From CAZCDM01 sp964497475 (GTDB lineage: Bacteria > Planctomycetota > Phycisphaerae > SM23-33): 10,946 bases of DNA. The notes under the pieces were generated by a model. The model made no database searches and had not been told where the DNA came from. It was given only the letters and a program-made list of their open reading frames with translations. This document shows, piece by piece, positions 1 to 6,227 of the stretch. Position numbers and translations under genes: made by a program. Location: the NCBI GenBank assembly GCA_964497475.1, contig CAZCDM010000078.1, positions 1-10,946 of the forward strand. Reading direction: 5' to 3'. Numbering within the stretch: position 1 is the stretch's first letter; each line of letters opens with the position of its first letter.

Positions 1-2
1 CT

Positions 3-51
3 TGTAAAACAAAGACTTACAGCGCAATCCAAAGGGGATGTCGAAGTCAGG
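3..51. repeat. Left copy of 49-bp terminal inverted repeat
   Basis: These 49 bases are the exact reverse complement of 10898-10946, the last 49 bases of the window; identity stops at base 52. The repeat starts TGTAAAACAAAG and ends GTCGAAGTCAGG. Its outer end could fold on itself (TGTAA at 3-7 with TTACA at 17-21). It lies 19 bp beyond the stop codon of the GH4 gene, outside any convincing gene. The right copy is the outer end of a larger non-coding element, so this is probably the edge of a second copy of that dispersed repeat, cut by the window end. Confidence 0.95.
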
Positions 52-63
52 GCGAACTGCCCT
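49..63 (-). terminator. Short hairpin after the GH4 gene, possible weak terminator
   Basis: AGGGC (49-53) pairs with GCCCT (59-63) around a 5-nt loop, 7 bp beyond the GH4 stop codon on the minus strand. No U-run follows on that strand, so it does not meet the usual form of an intrinsic terminator. It may only slow polymerase or protect the 3' end, or be chance in GC-rich DNA. Confidence 0.25.
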
Positions 64-70
64 TGGGGGG

Positions 71-1711
71 TTACTTCTTCTTCCGGCTGGCGGTTTTCTT
101 CTTCTTGCTCTTGGCAGCCTTGGGGACGGTGCTTTTGGGGTTCGCACCGACCTGCCGGGCCCGCTGGTCCTCGGCCTTGTCCGATGCCATCGCCCGCTTG
201 CGTTCCGTGGCGGCATCTTTCTGCATATCTTTGATCGAGCGGGTCTTGATGCGGGCAGCACCGGTGGACTTCTTCGTGCCCTTGTACTGCTTTTTGCGTT
301 TGGCTGCGGCGAGGCGCTTCTTGGCTGCGGGAATCTCATCGGCATACTGAGGCAGCCACTTGGCCCCGGCGATGAGCATCTCGTCGGTCATCTGGTCGAT
401 CTCGATCGGGTCGCAGACCGCACCGGTCAGCGGGTCCATCATCATGGCCTGCTTGAGCAGTTCGACATCGCCGTGGACGGCTGCTTCCACGCTGAGGCGC
501 TGGACGCTGATCGAGCTGCTGCACACAGCCGCGGCGCCCAGGGGCAGGTCGCCGACCTTGGGAATGTTCACGCCGTTGCGGTCCACGTAGCCGGGCACCT
601 CGACGATGCAGTCATCGGGCAGGTTGCTGATGCAGCCGTCGTTGGGCACGTTGAAATGCCTGCGATAGCATCGGCCGGTCTCCAAGCCTTCGATGATGTA
701 GCTGGCGTGCTCGTGACTGCGAACGTCGGGGGTAATCGGCGAGCCTGCTTCTTTCAGCCAGTTGGGGAAGTCGGTCTTGAACCAGTTGCGCCCTTCGGTG
801 CAGACCCGCAGGTAGCCGCCGGTCTCGCCGTCGATCCAGTTGCCCAGCTTGATCCACTTTTTGATATCGCCCGGCCGCTTGCGGTACCAGGGGATGTACT
901 CGCTGAGGTGCCCGTTGGACTCGGTGCTGTAGTAGCCGAACCGCCGGAGCATGTCGATGCGGACCTTCTCGGTCTTGCTGTAGACGGGGTGCTGCTCGAA
1001 GCCTTCCAGCAACCGGTCGCACCAGTCTTGCTCTTCGTAGATCACCTGGATGTACCAGGTCTGGTGGTTAATGCCCGCACAGATGATGTCCACCTCGTCG
1101 GTGGTCACGGGCTTGTAGCTTTTGGAGTTCTTCTTCTTGCCTTTGTTGATCAGCAGCTCGATGACGCTGGCGATCTGCCTATGGCCGCCCATCACGCCGT
1201 GGCAGAGCCCGATGGTGGGCACGCCGCCGTAGAGGTTGGCCGCCCAGGTGTTCATGGCGTTGGGGTTGGCGTAGTTGAGGAACAGGGCATTGTCGGCCGA
1301 GACCTCGCGAATGTCGGTGCAGAAATCGAGCATTGCCGCGATATTCCGCTGGCCATACATAATGCCACCCGCACAGAGCGTATCGCCGACGCACTGGTCC
1401 ACGCCGTACTTCAGCGGAATGTCGATATCGGTCGCGAACGCTTCCAGCCCGCCGATACGCGTGCAGTTGACGACATAGTCGGCTCCCTCGAGTGCCTTGC
1501 GCCGATCGAGGGTCTTGCTGAGCCTGGCCGGCAGGTCATTGCCCTTGATGTCCTTCTGGCAGAGCTTGTAGACCATATCAAGGTTCCGCGAGCTGATGTC
1601 GTGAAACGAAAACTCGGTGTCAGCCAGTTCGGGCACGGTCAGGACGTCCCGCATGAGACGCCGGGTAAAGCCCACGCTGCCGGCCCCGATGAATGCAATC
1701 TTGATTGCCAT
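71..1711 (-). CDS. GH4 alpha-galactosidase (MelA type) with lysine-rich C-terminal tail
   Basis: This 546-residue protein is a glycoside hydrolase family 4 enzyme, most like the alpha-galactosidase MelA. GH4 enzymes cleave glycosides by an NAD+ and divalent-metal redox mechanism, normally in the cytoplasm. Visible are the Rossmann nucleotide-binding loop GAGSVGF (9-15), NYANPNAM (146-153), the probable metal ligands Cys170 in GLCHG (168-172) and His216 in GINHQTW (213-219), HLSEY (268-272), and a MelA-like C-terminal region through MMMDPLTGAV to KWLPQY (451-456). The loop usually written DTxGPGGxxRALR reads GDTLCAGGIMYGQR here (109-122). E. coli MelA ends near residue 456, but this protein continues with an 84-residue tail (463-546) holding, by my count, 23 Lys and 9 Arg. 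The start at 1711 is chosen for its AAGGAG site and because the Rossmann strand begins there. It is last in a three-gene minus-strand operon. The substrate could be another alpha-glycoside, so no gene symbol is given. Confidence 0.9.
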   Translation of the reverse strand: MAIKIAFIGAGSVGFTRRLMRDVLTVPELADTEFSFHDISSRNLDMVYKLCQKDIKGNDLPARLSKTLDRRKALEGADYVVNCTRIGGLEAFATDIDIPLKYGVDQCVGDTLCAGGIMYGQRNIAAMLDFCTDIREVSADNALFLNYANPNAMNTWAANLYGGVPTIGLCHGVMGGHRQIASVIELLINKGKKKNSKSYKPVTTDEVDIICAGINHQTWYIQVIYEEQDWCDRLLEGFEQHPVYSKTEKVRIDMLRRFGYYSTESNGHLSEYIPWYRKRPGDIKKWIKLGNWIDGETGGYLRVCTEGRNWFKTDFPNWLKEAGSPITPDVRSHEHASYIIEGLETGRCYRRHFNVPNDGCISNLPDDCIVEVPGYVDRNGVNIPKVGDLPLGAAAVCSSSISVQRLSVEAAVHGDVELLKQAMMMDPLTGAVCDPIEIDQMTDEMLIAGAKWLPQYADEIPAAKKRLAAAKRKKQYKGTKKSTGAARIKTRSIKDMQKDAATERKRAMASDKAEDQRARQVGANPKSTVPKAAKSKKKKTASRKKK

Positions 1712-1720
1712 GAAATCGTT

Positions 1721-1726
1721 CTCCTT
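1721..1726 (-). promoter_or_regulatory. Shine-Dalgarno site AAGGAG fixing the GH4 start
   Basis: AAGGAG on the minus strand ends 9 nt before the ATG at 1711. The reading frame is open upstream to 1963, but that extension overlaps the homocysteine methyltransferase gene and has no family similarity, so this site settles the start. Confidence 0.75.
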
Positions 1727-1787
1727 GGATTGTTGGTGTAATAAACGAGGCGTGATCGTACTATCGCGACCGGCGGTTGTCCACGGG

Positions 1788-2675
1788 CTATTGCAACCCG
1801 TCGACGACCTGCCGCATCGCGACGATGTGCTCCGGCGTCGTGCCGCAGCAGCCGCCGATGATCTTCGCCCCGGCGGCGACGAGCTCGGCCGTGCGGGCGG
1901 AAAAGTCCTCCGGGCTCTGCCGGAAGACGGTCTGGCCGTTGATGAGCTCGGGCAGGCCCGCATTGGCGTGGATGAGTATCGGTTTGTCGATCAGCGAAGC
2001 GAACACGCCGGCGACCTCGATCATGCCCTCGATGCCATTGCCGCAATTGCTCCCGAAGACGTCCACGCCCAGCGGCGTGAGCTGCTCGACGATTTTCTGC
2101 GGGTCCGCGCCCATCATGGTCCGCGGGCCCTTGGGCGTCAGGTCGAAGGCGAAGGTGGTGATGACCTCGGCTGCGTCGTTCAGGCTGCGGGCGGCGCGGA
2201 CGGCGCAGGCGACTTCCTCGATGGCGGACTGCGTCTCGATGCAGACGATGTTCACGCCGGCCGAGAAAATCGGCTCGATCTGCTCGCGGTAAACATCTTC
2301 CATCTGCGACTCGCTCAGCTCACCCAGCGGCTGGAGGAACTCGCCCGTCGGCCCGATGGAGGCGGCCACGAGGGCCTTCTCGCCAGCGCCTTCCAGCGAG
2401 AGGTTCGCGCCGGCGGCGTTGAACTCCGCGACGTGCTCGCCGAGGCCGGCCTTGTCCAGCTTGGGTCGCGAGCCGCCGAAGGTGTTGGTCAGCACCAGGT
2501 CGCTGCCGGCTTGGGCGTAGGCGGCGGCCACGGCGCGAACGTCATCGGCGTGGGTGATATTCCACTGCTCGGGGCAATCCTCGGGGGTCATCCCGCGGGC
2601 CTGGAGCATCGTGCCCCACGCGCCGTCGGAGACCAGCACCTTACGTTCGTTGAGTTGATCAAGCAACTGACCCAT
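1788..2675 (-). CDS. Homocysteine S-methyltransferase family protein
   Basis: This 295-residue protein is a single homocysteine-binding (S-methyltransferase) TIM-barrel domain, as in betaine-homocysteine methyltransferase, MmuM and the N-terminal module of MetH. It would transfer a methyl group to homocysteine to make methionine in the cytoplasm; the donor cannot be read from the sequence. The zinc-site cysteines are present: Cys211 in GSNCGNG (208-214) and Cys276-Cys277 in GGCCGTTPEH (274-283). The N-terminal DGAWGTML (17-24) and TNTFGGSR (63-70) are also typical. Length matches the stand-alone family and no cobalamin or folate domain is attached, so it either uses a small-molecule donor directly or works with a separate corrinoid protein not seen here. 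Its AAGGA site (2683-2687) sits 7 nt before the ATG and touches the stop codon of the upstream oxidoreductase gene, suggesting coupled translation. Association with a sugar-type operon is unusual and may point to a methylated substrate, which is speculation. Confidence 0.9.
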   Translation of the reverse strand: MGQLLDQLNERKVLVSDGAWGTMLQARGMTPEDCPEQWNITHADDVRAVAAAYAQAGSDLVLTNTFGGSRPKLDKAGLGEHVAEFNAAGANLSLEGAGEKALVAASIGPTGEFLQPLGELSESQMEDVYREQIEPIFSAGVNIVCIETQSAIEEVACAVRAARSLNDAAEVITTFAFDLTPKGPRTMMGADPQKIVEQLTPLGVDVFGSNCGNGIEGMIEVAGVFASLIDKPILIHANAGLPELINGQTVFRQSPEDFSARTAELVAAGAKIIGGCCGTTPEHIVAMRQVVDGLQ

Positions 2676-2686
2676 GACAGTGTCCT

Positions 2687-4051
2687 TTATTGGAAGGGGC
2701 TTTCGCCCAGCGGCAGCGGCTCATCGGCGGTGGGCATGGCCGGGTAGTCCGGCGAGTCGACCTGGCCGACGAGTTCTTCGATGGTCACCGGGCGGTTCTC
2801 GGCCATCGAGTGGTTGGCGGCGATGCCGGTGAGGATCGAAAAGGCTCCGCCCCGCTGGTCGGCGGCGCGGAGATACGGATCGGCCGGCTGATTTTTGGCC
2901 TCGAAGATATCGGCGAGCATGACCGGGTCGCCGCCGCCATGGCCTCCCGTACCCGTCCAGAGGTCGACCTCGTAGGCCGGGTCGAAATGTGGATAGACGC
3001 GAGTCCAGGACCCCTCGGCCTGGAGTTCGCCGGGAACCGAGCCGTCACCGTTGACGTAGACGGATTCCTGGCACTTATGCTCGATGCGTCCCTTCGTGCC
3101 GTTGAAGGAGATAAGGAAACCTTCCCAGGGCATGAAGCTGTTGAGCGAGTAGCACAACCGGGCGCCGGTGGCGTAGTCGACCAGGACGTTCATGGTGTCC
3201 TCGATGTCGATATCGCCGCTCCAGACGCAGCGGTCGCGGTAGTAGCCGTCGTGCTGTTCGTTATCGAGGTAGAGGGCCTTGAGGGTTTCGTTCTCGGCGA
3301 GCTTGAGGCTGAAGGGGCAGCGGTCGATTTCCGGGCAGGTGTGGCAGCGGTCGGAGCGATTGGCCAGGCCGTAGCGGTCGCCCGTCTGCGGGGTGTAGAA
3401 CTGTCGGCCGCCCGAGGCCTGCACGCGCGTCGGCACGGTCGAGAGCCACCAGTTCACCAGGTCGAAATGGTGGGTGGCCTTGTGGACCATCAGCCCGCCG
3501 GAGTTGACCTTATTGCGATGCCACCTCCGATAGTAGTCGGCCCCGTGGCGGATGTTGAGCATCCACTGGAAGTCCACGCTCAGGACATTGCCGATCACAC
3601 CTTCCATGAGCATCTTCTTGATCTGTGAACGCGGCGGCGAATAGCGGTAGTTGAACGAGACGGTGCACCGCTGGCCGGTCTTCTTTTGGGTATCGAGGAT
3701 ACGGCGGCACTTCTGCTCGTCGGTGGTCATGGGCTTTTCGGTGATGACATCGCAGCCGGCTTCCATGGCGCGGCAGATGTACTCATCGTGGAAGCAGTCG
3801 CGCACGGTCACGACGACGGCGTCGGGCCTGGTCTGCTCGATCATTGCATCGAAGTCATCGGCCGCGAAGCCCGGCACGTCGGGCGAGCCTTCTTCGGCGG
3901 CCTCGGTTTGGGCCAGGTCCACCCGGCCGGGGTTGAGGTCGCACAGGGCGACGAGCTCGGCCGTTTCGGTGTAGGTCTCGGTAATGGCCTGGCGGAACAT
4001 GCGATGCCGGCCTCCCAGGCCGACGATGGCGTAACGTTTACGGGCTGACAT
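2687..4051 (-). CDS. Gfo/Idh/MocA family NAD(P)-dependent oxidoreductase
   Basis: This 454-residue cytoplasmic protein belongs to the Gfo/Idh/MocA family, which oxidises or reduces sugars, inositols and related polyols with NAD(P). The N-terminal Rossmann fold shows VGLGGRH (10-16), with an acidic residue after the second strand (ALCDLN, 35-40). The family's EKP signature is at 105-107 (Lys106 is the expected catalytic lysine), and the active-site helix region is GGLMVHKATHHFDLVNWW (185-202). A Cys cluster, Cys236-x2-Cys239-x5-Cys245, followed by PFSLK matches a subgroup of this family with a similar cysteine segment. The chain is somewhat longer than the usual 330-400 residues. The start at 4051 has an AGGAGA site 9 nt upstream, and the Rossmann strand begins within ten residues of it. 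It is first in the minus-strand operon, 11 bp ahead of the methyltransferase. The substrate is unknown; a sugar released by the GH4 enzyme is a reasonable guess. Confidence 0.92.
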   Translation of the reverse strand: MSARKRYAIVGLGGRHRMFRQAITETYTETAELVALCDLNPGRVDLAQTEAAEEGSPDVPGFAADDFDAMIEQTRPDAVVVTVRDCFHDEYICRAMEAGCDVITEKPMTTDEQKCRRILDTQKKTGQRCTVSFNYRYSPPRSQIKKMLMEGVIGNVLSVDFQWMLNIRHGADYYRRWHRNKVNSGGLMVHKATHHFDLVNWWLSTVPTRVQASGGRQFYTPQTGDRYGLANRSDRCHTCPEIDRCPFSLKLAENETLKALYLDNEQHDGYYRDRCVWSGDIDIEDTMNVLVDYATGARLCYSLNSFMPWEGFLISFNGTKGRIEHKCQESVYVNGDGSVPGELQAEGSWTRVYPHFDPAYEVDLWTGTGGHGGGDPVMLADIFEAKNQPADPYLRAADQRGGAFSILTGIAANHSMAENRPVTIEELVGQVDSPDYPAMPTADEPLPLGESPFQ

Positions 4052-4060
4052 GGCGGTGAA

Positions 4061-4066
4061 TCTCCT
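4061..4066 (-). promoter_or_regulatory. Shine-Dalgarno site AGGAGA fixing the oxidoreductase start
   Basis: AGGAGA on the minus strand lies 9 nt before the ATG at 4051. An alternative in-frame ATG at 4114 would add 21 arginine-rich residues ahead of the Rossmann strand and lacks a comparable site, so 4051 is preferred. Confidence 0.75.
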
Positions 4067-4177
4067 GTGGCTTTTTCGAGAAATGCGTCCCCTCCACGCG
4101 GACAGGGGCGACAAACTCCCCTTCCTACCACGAAAGCGGTGGCATTGCTACCCTTTCCCGAGAAATCTGCTTGCCGA

Positions 4178-4195
4178 TCGACGAGGTCGACGAGG
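4178..4195. repeat. Two tandem copies of TCGACGAGG in the control region
   Basis: TCGACGAGG occurs twice head to tail (4178-4186 and 4187-4195), roughly midway between the two divergent starts. Short direct repeats in such a position can be regulator binding sites; no matching known operator is recognised, and chance in GC-rich DNA is possible. Confidence 0.4.
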
Positions 4196-4214
4196 CCACA
4201 ATGTTGCTTTCCAC

Positions 4215-4243
4215 TTGCCGCAGATTTACCGACTCTTTACACT
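4215..4243 (+). promoter_or_regulatory. Candidate sigma-70-type promoter for the transporter operon
   Basis: TTGCCG (4215-4220) and TACACT (4238-4243) are separated by 17 bp, each matching four of six bases of the TTGACA/TATAAT consensus. The -10 box ends 40 bp before the transporter start at 4284. The match is moderate and rests on inspection alone. Confidence 0.3.
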
Positions 4244-4283
4244 GTCTGCCGGGTTAGACATCGCTACGCCACCAGAGCCCACC

Positions 4284-6227
4284 ATGAAACGTACTTACCT
4301 GATCGCCATTGTGATTGTCTCGGCTATGATCCTCTCGCCGTGGGTCCTGCTGCCCGATCAGGGCCAGAGCGACTTTGCCGGTGTGGTGCTCTACGATGTC
4401 TACGGATCGAAGATCAAGTCGATGGACCCGGCCACCTGCGGCGACACCTCCAGCGGCAGCATCCAGACGAACATCTACGAGGGGCTGTATACCTATTCGT
4501 TCCTGCTTCGGCCCATCGAAGTCGTACCCAGTCTGGCCGATGACCTGCCCACCATCAGCGACGACGGGCTGACCTACACCATCCCGATCCGCAAGAACGT
4601 CTACTACAGCCGAAACGCCTGCTTCGGCTTGGAGTCCGACGGCACGACGCCCGCGACGCGGGAAGTCACCGCACAGGACTTCGTGCTGGCTTTGAAGCGC
4701 GTGGCCGATCCGCACATCGTCACCAGTCTCTCCTACGCCCTGATCTCAGGACGCATCGTCGGGCTTGATGAGTATCGCGAGCAGTGCGATGCCTACTACA
4801 AGGGTGATTTCAGCCGATATGACAATCTTTCGATTGCTGGCATCCAGGCCATCGATGACCACACCCTGGAGATTCGCCTGACTCGCCCCTTCCCGCAGTT
4901 TCTCTACGTTCTGGCGATGCACAATTACGCCCCGATCCCGCAAGAGGTGGTCGATTATCATCTGGCACAACACGAGGTCGATGGCAAGCGGGTCCCCCTG
5001 CCGGTCAACCAGCGCGACCCGGAAATTCGCAAGCGGAAGGCGGTCGTGGGCACGGGGCCCTATCTGCTGACCGAATGGATCCGGGCCGGCAAGATCGTCA
5101 TGAAGAAGAACCCCACGTTCCGCGAGGAGAGGTATCCCACGGCCGAGGAGTTGCTGGCCATCGCGGGCGATACCCCCCAAGCCCGGGCCCACATTGCGGT
5201 GCTCCAAGAGCAAGGGCTTCTCCGCGATGCAGGCAAGCGTCTGCCCCTTATCGACGTGCGAAACCTTACCTACGTCGAGGAGACCAACCCTGCCTGGATG
5301 ATGTTCGAGCACAAACGGCGAGACACGGCGGGCATTCCACGCGATGTTTACAACGAAGTCATCACGCCGGACAAGAACCTCATGGCCGATTGGAAACGCA
5401 AGGGCGTCGAGCTGGAAAAGTATACCTCGCCTTCGATATTCTGGCTGGCATTCAATAACGAGGACAAATACCTCAAGAACCGCTCCCTGAGGCAGGCAAT
5501 CAACCTCTGCTACGATGTCGAGCAACATATCGAGGTGCTCTTCAACGGCCGGGGGTTGCGGGCGGTCAATACGATCCCCCGGTCGTTCAAAGGCTGGAAA
5601 CAGGCTGGCCCCAGCCCCTACGCACGCGTGGACCTCGACCTGGCCAAACAAAAACTCGCCCAGGCCCTGCGGGAACTCCGTGCCGACGGCACGCTCAAGC
5701 CCGACCAGGACCTCCCCCCGCTGACGCTTGACCTGCCGAGCAAGAGCGAAAGCTATCGCCGCATGGGCGAGTTCGCCCAGAACCAGTTTGCCCGGATCGG
5801 ACTGAAGCTGGAAATCCGCGCCAACGACTGGCCCACGCTCCAGAAAAAGGTCCACAACAAGCGGGTCCAGATTTACGCCATGGGCTGGCGGGCGGACTAC
5901 CCCGACGCGGAGAATTTCCTTCAGCTGTACTACTCGCCCAATATCCGCAAGGGCACCAACAACACCAACTACAACAACCCGGAATTCGACCGTCTGTTCG
6001 AGCAGGCCGCCACCATCGCCGAAGAAGACCGACGCGTCGAACTCTACGTCAAGATGATCCGCATCCTCAACGAGGACTGCCCCGTCCTGCTGCTCAGCGA
6101 GCCGATCAACTACGTCCTTTACTACAAGTGGGTACATAATATCTACCCCCATCCGATCGGCTATGGGTATGGCAAGTACACCCGGATCGACACCAGGCTG
6201 CGACGGAAAATGGGAGGGCGGAACTAA
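4284..6227 (+). CDS. ABC transporter substrate-binding protein, family 5 (Opp/Dpp type)
   Basis: This 647-residue protein is a family 5 extracellular solute-binding protein, the ligand-catching part of a peptide/nickel/oligosaccharide-type ABC importer. Family features include IYEGLYTYS (64-72) near the N-terminus, GTGPYLLTEW (256-265), FNNEDKYLKNRSLRQAIN (390-407) and GWRADYPDAENFLQLYYSPN (534-553). A hydrophobic segment (about 5-23) after MKR directs export. No lipobox cysteine follows and no clear signal-peptidase site is visible, so it may remain anchored in the inner membrane. It is longer than typical members (about 520-600), with a charged stretch around 270-320 that may be an insertion. 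The ATG at 4284 is chosen because the export signal begins there; no Shine-Dalgarno sequence is evident. It is the first of five co-directional importer genes, and the permease start overlaps its stop by one base. Peptides are the default substrate; alpha-galactosides are the context-based alternative. Confidence 0.93.
   Translation: MKRTYLIAIVIVSAMILSPWVLLPDQGQSDFAGVVLYDVYGSKIKSMDPATCGDTSSGSIQTNIYEGLYTYSFLLRPIEVVPSLADDLPTISDDGLTYTIPIRKNVYYSRNACFGLESDGTTPATREVTAQDFVLALKRVADPHIVTSLSYALISGRIVGLDEYREQCDAYYKGDFSRYDNLSIAGIQAIDDHTLEIRLTRPFPQFLYVLAMHNYAPIPQEVVDYHLAQHEVDGKRVPLPVNQRDPEIRKRKAVVGTGPYLLTEWIRAGKIVMKKNPTFREERYPTAEELLAIAGDTPQARAHIAVLQEQGLLRDAGKRLPLIDVRNLTYVEETNPAWMMFEHKRRDTAGIPRDVYNEVITPDKNLMADWKRKGVELEKYTSPSIFWLAFNNEDKYLKNRSLRQAINLCYDVEQHIEVLFNGRGLRAVNTIPRSFKGWKQAGPSPYARVDLDLAKQKLAQALRELRADGTLKPDQDLPPLTLDLPSKSESYRRMGEFAQNQFARIGLKLEIRANDWPTLQKKVHNKRVQIYAMGWRADYPDAENFLQLYYSPNIRKGTNNTNYNNPEFDRLFEQAATIAEEDRRVELYVKMIRILNEDCPVLLLSEPINYVLYYKWVHNIYPHPIGYGYGKYTRIDTRLRRKMGGRN

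Larger units (their letters stand above)
4052..4283. promoter_or_regulatory. Divergent control region between the two operons
   Basis: This 232-bp gap separates the divergent starts at 4051 (minus) and 4284 (plus) and must carry promoters for both operons. Besides the listed promoter candidate and tandem repeat, it holds a possible hairpin (GTCCCCT 4087-4093 with AGGGG(C)GAC 4104-4112), a small inverted repeat CCAC/GTGG around GAAAGCG (4028+100 = 4128-4142), and two copies of CGAGAAAT 82 bp apart (4077-4084 and 4159-4166). I see no riboswitch, no convincing small gene and no regulator gene beside it. A shared operator for coordinated control of both arms is an inference from the layout. Confidence 0.6.

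Noticed and set aside
38..1741. Long plus-strand reading frame opposite the GH4 gene (567 codons)
   Set aside because: It is antisense to a gene with clear family motifs, has low-complexity Ala/Val/Gly/His-rich composition, and shows no recognisable domain. Long antisense frames are expected in GC-rich coding DNA.
1712..1963. Extension of the GH4 protein to an upstream start at 1963
   Set aside because: It would overlap the methyltransferase gene, is Arg/Ser-rich without family similarity, and lacks a ribosome site as good as the one at 1721-1726.
2901..3380. Cysteine cluster in the Gfo/Idh oxidoreductase as a novel metal site
   Set aside because: A CxxC-type segment followed by C-P-[YF]-S is, to my recollection, common to a whole subgroup of this family, so it is noted in the gene entry rather than as a finding.
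4050..4283. Extension of the binding protein to an upstream start at 4050
   Set aside because: It would place 78 charged residues ahead of the export signal and cover the whole divergent promoter region; the start at 4284 gives a normal signal segment.
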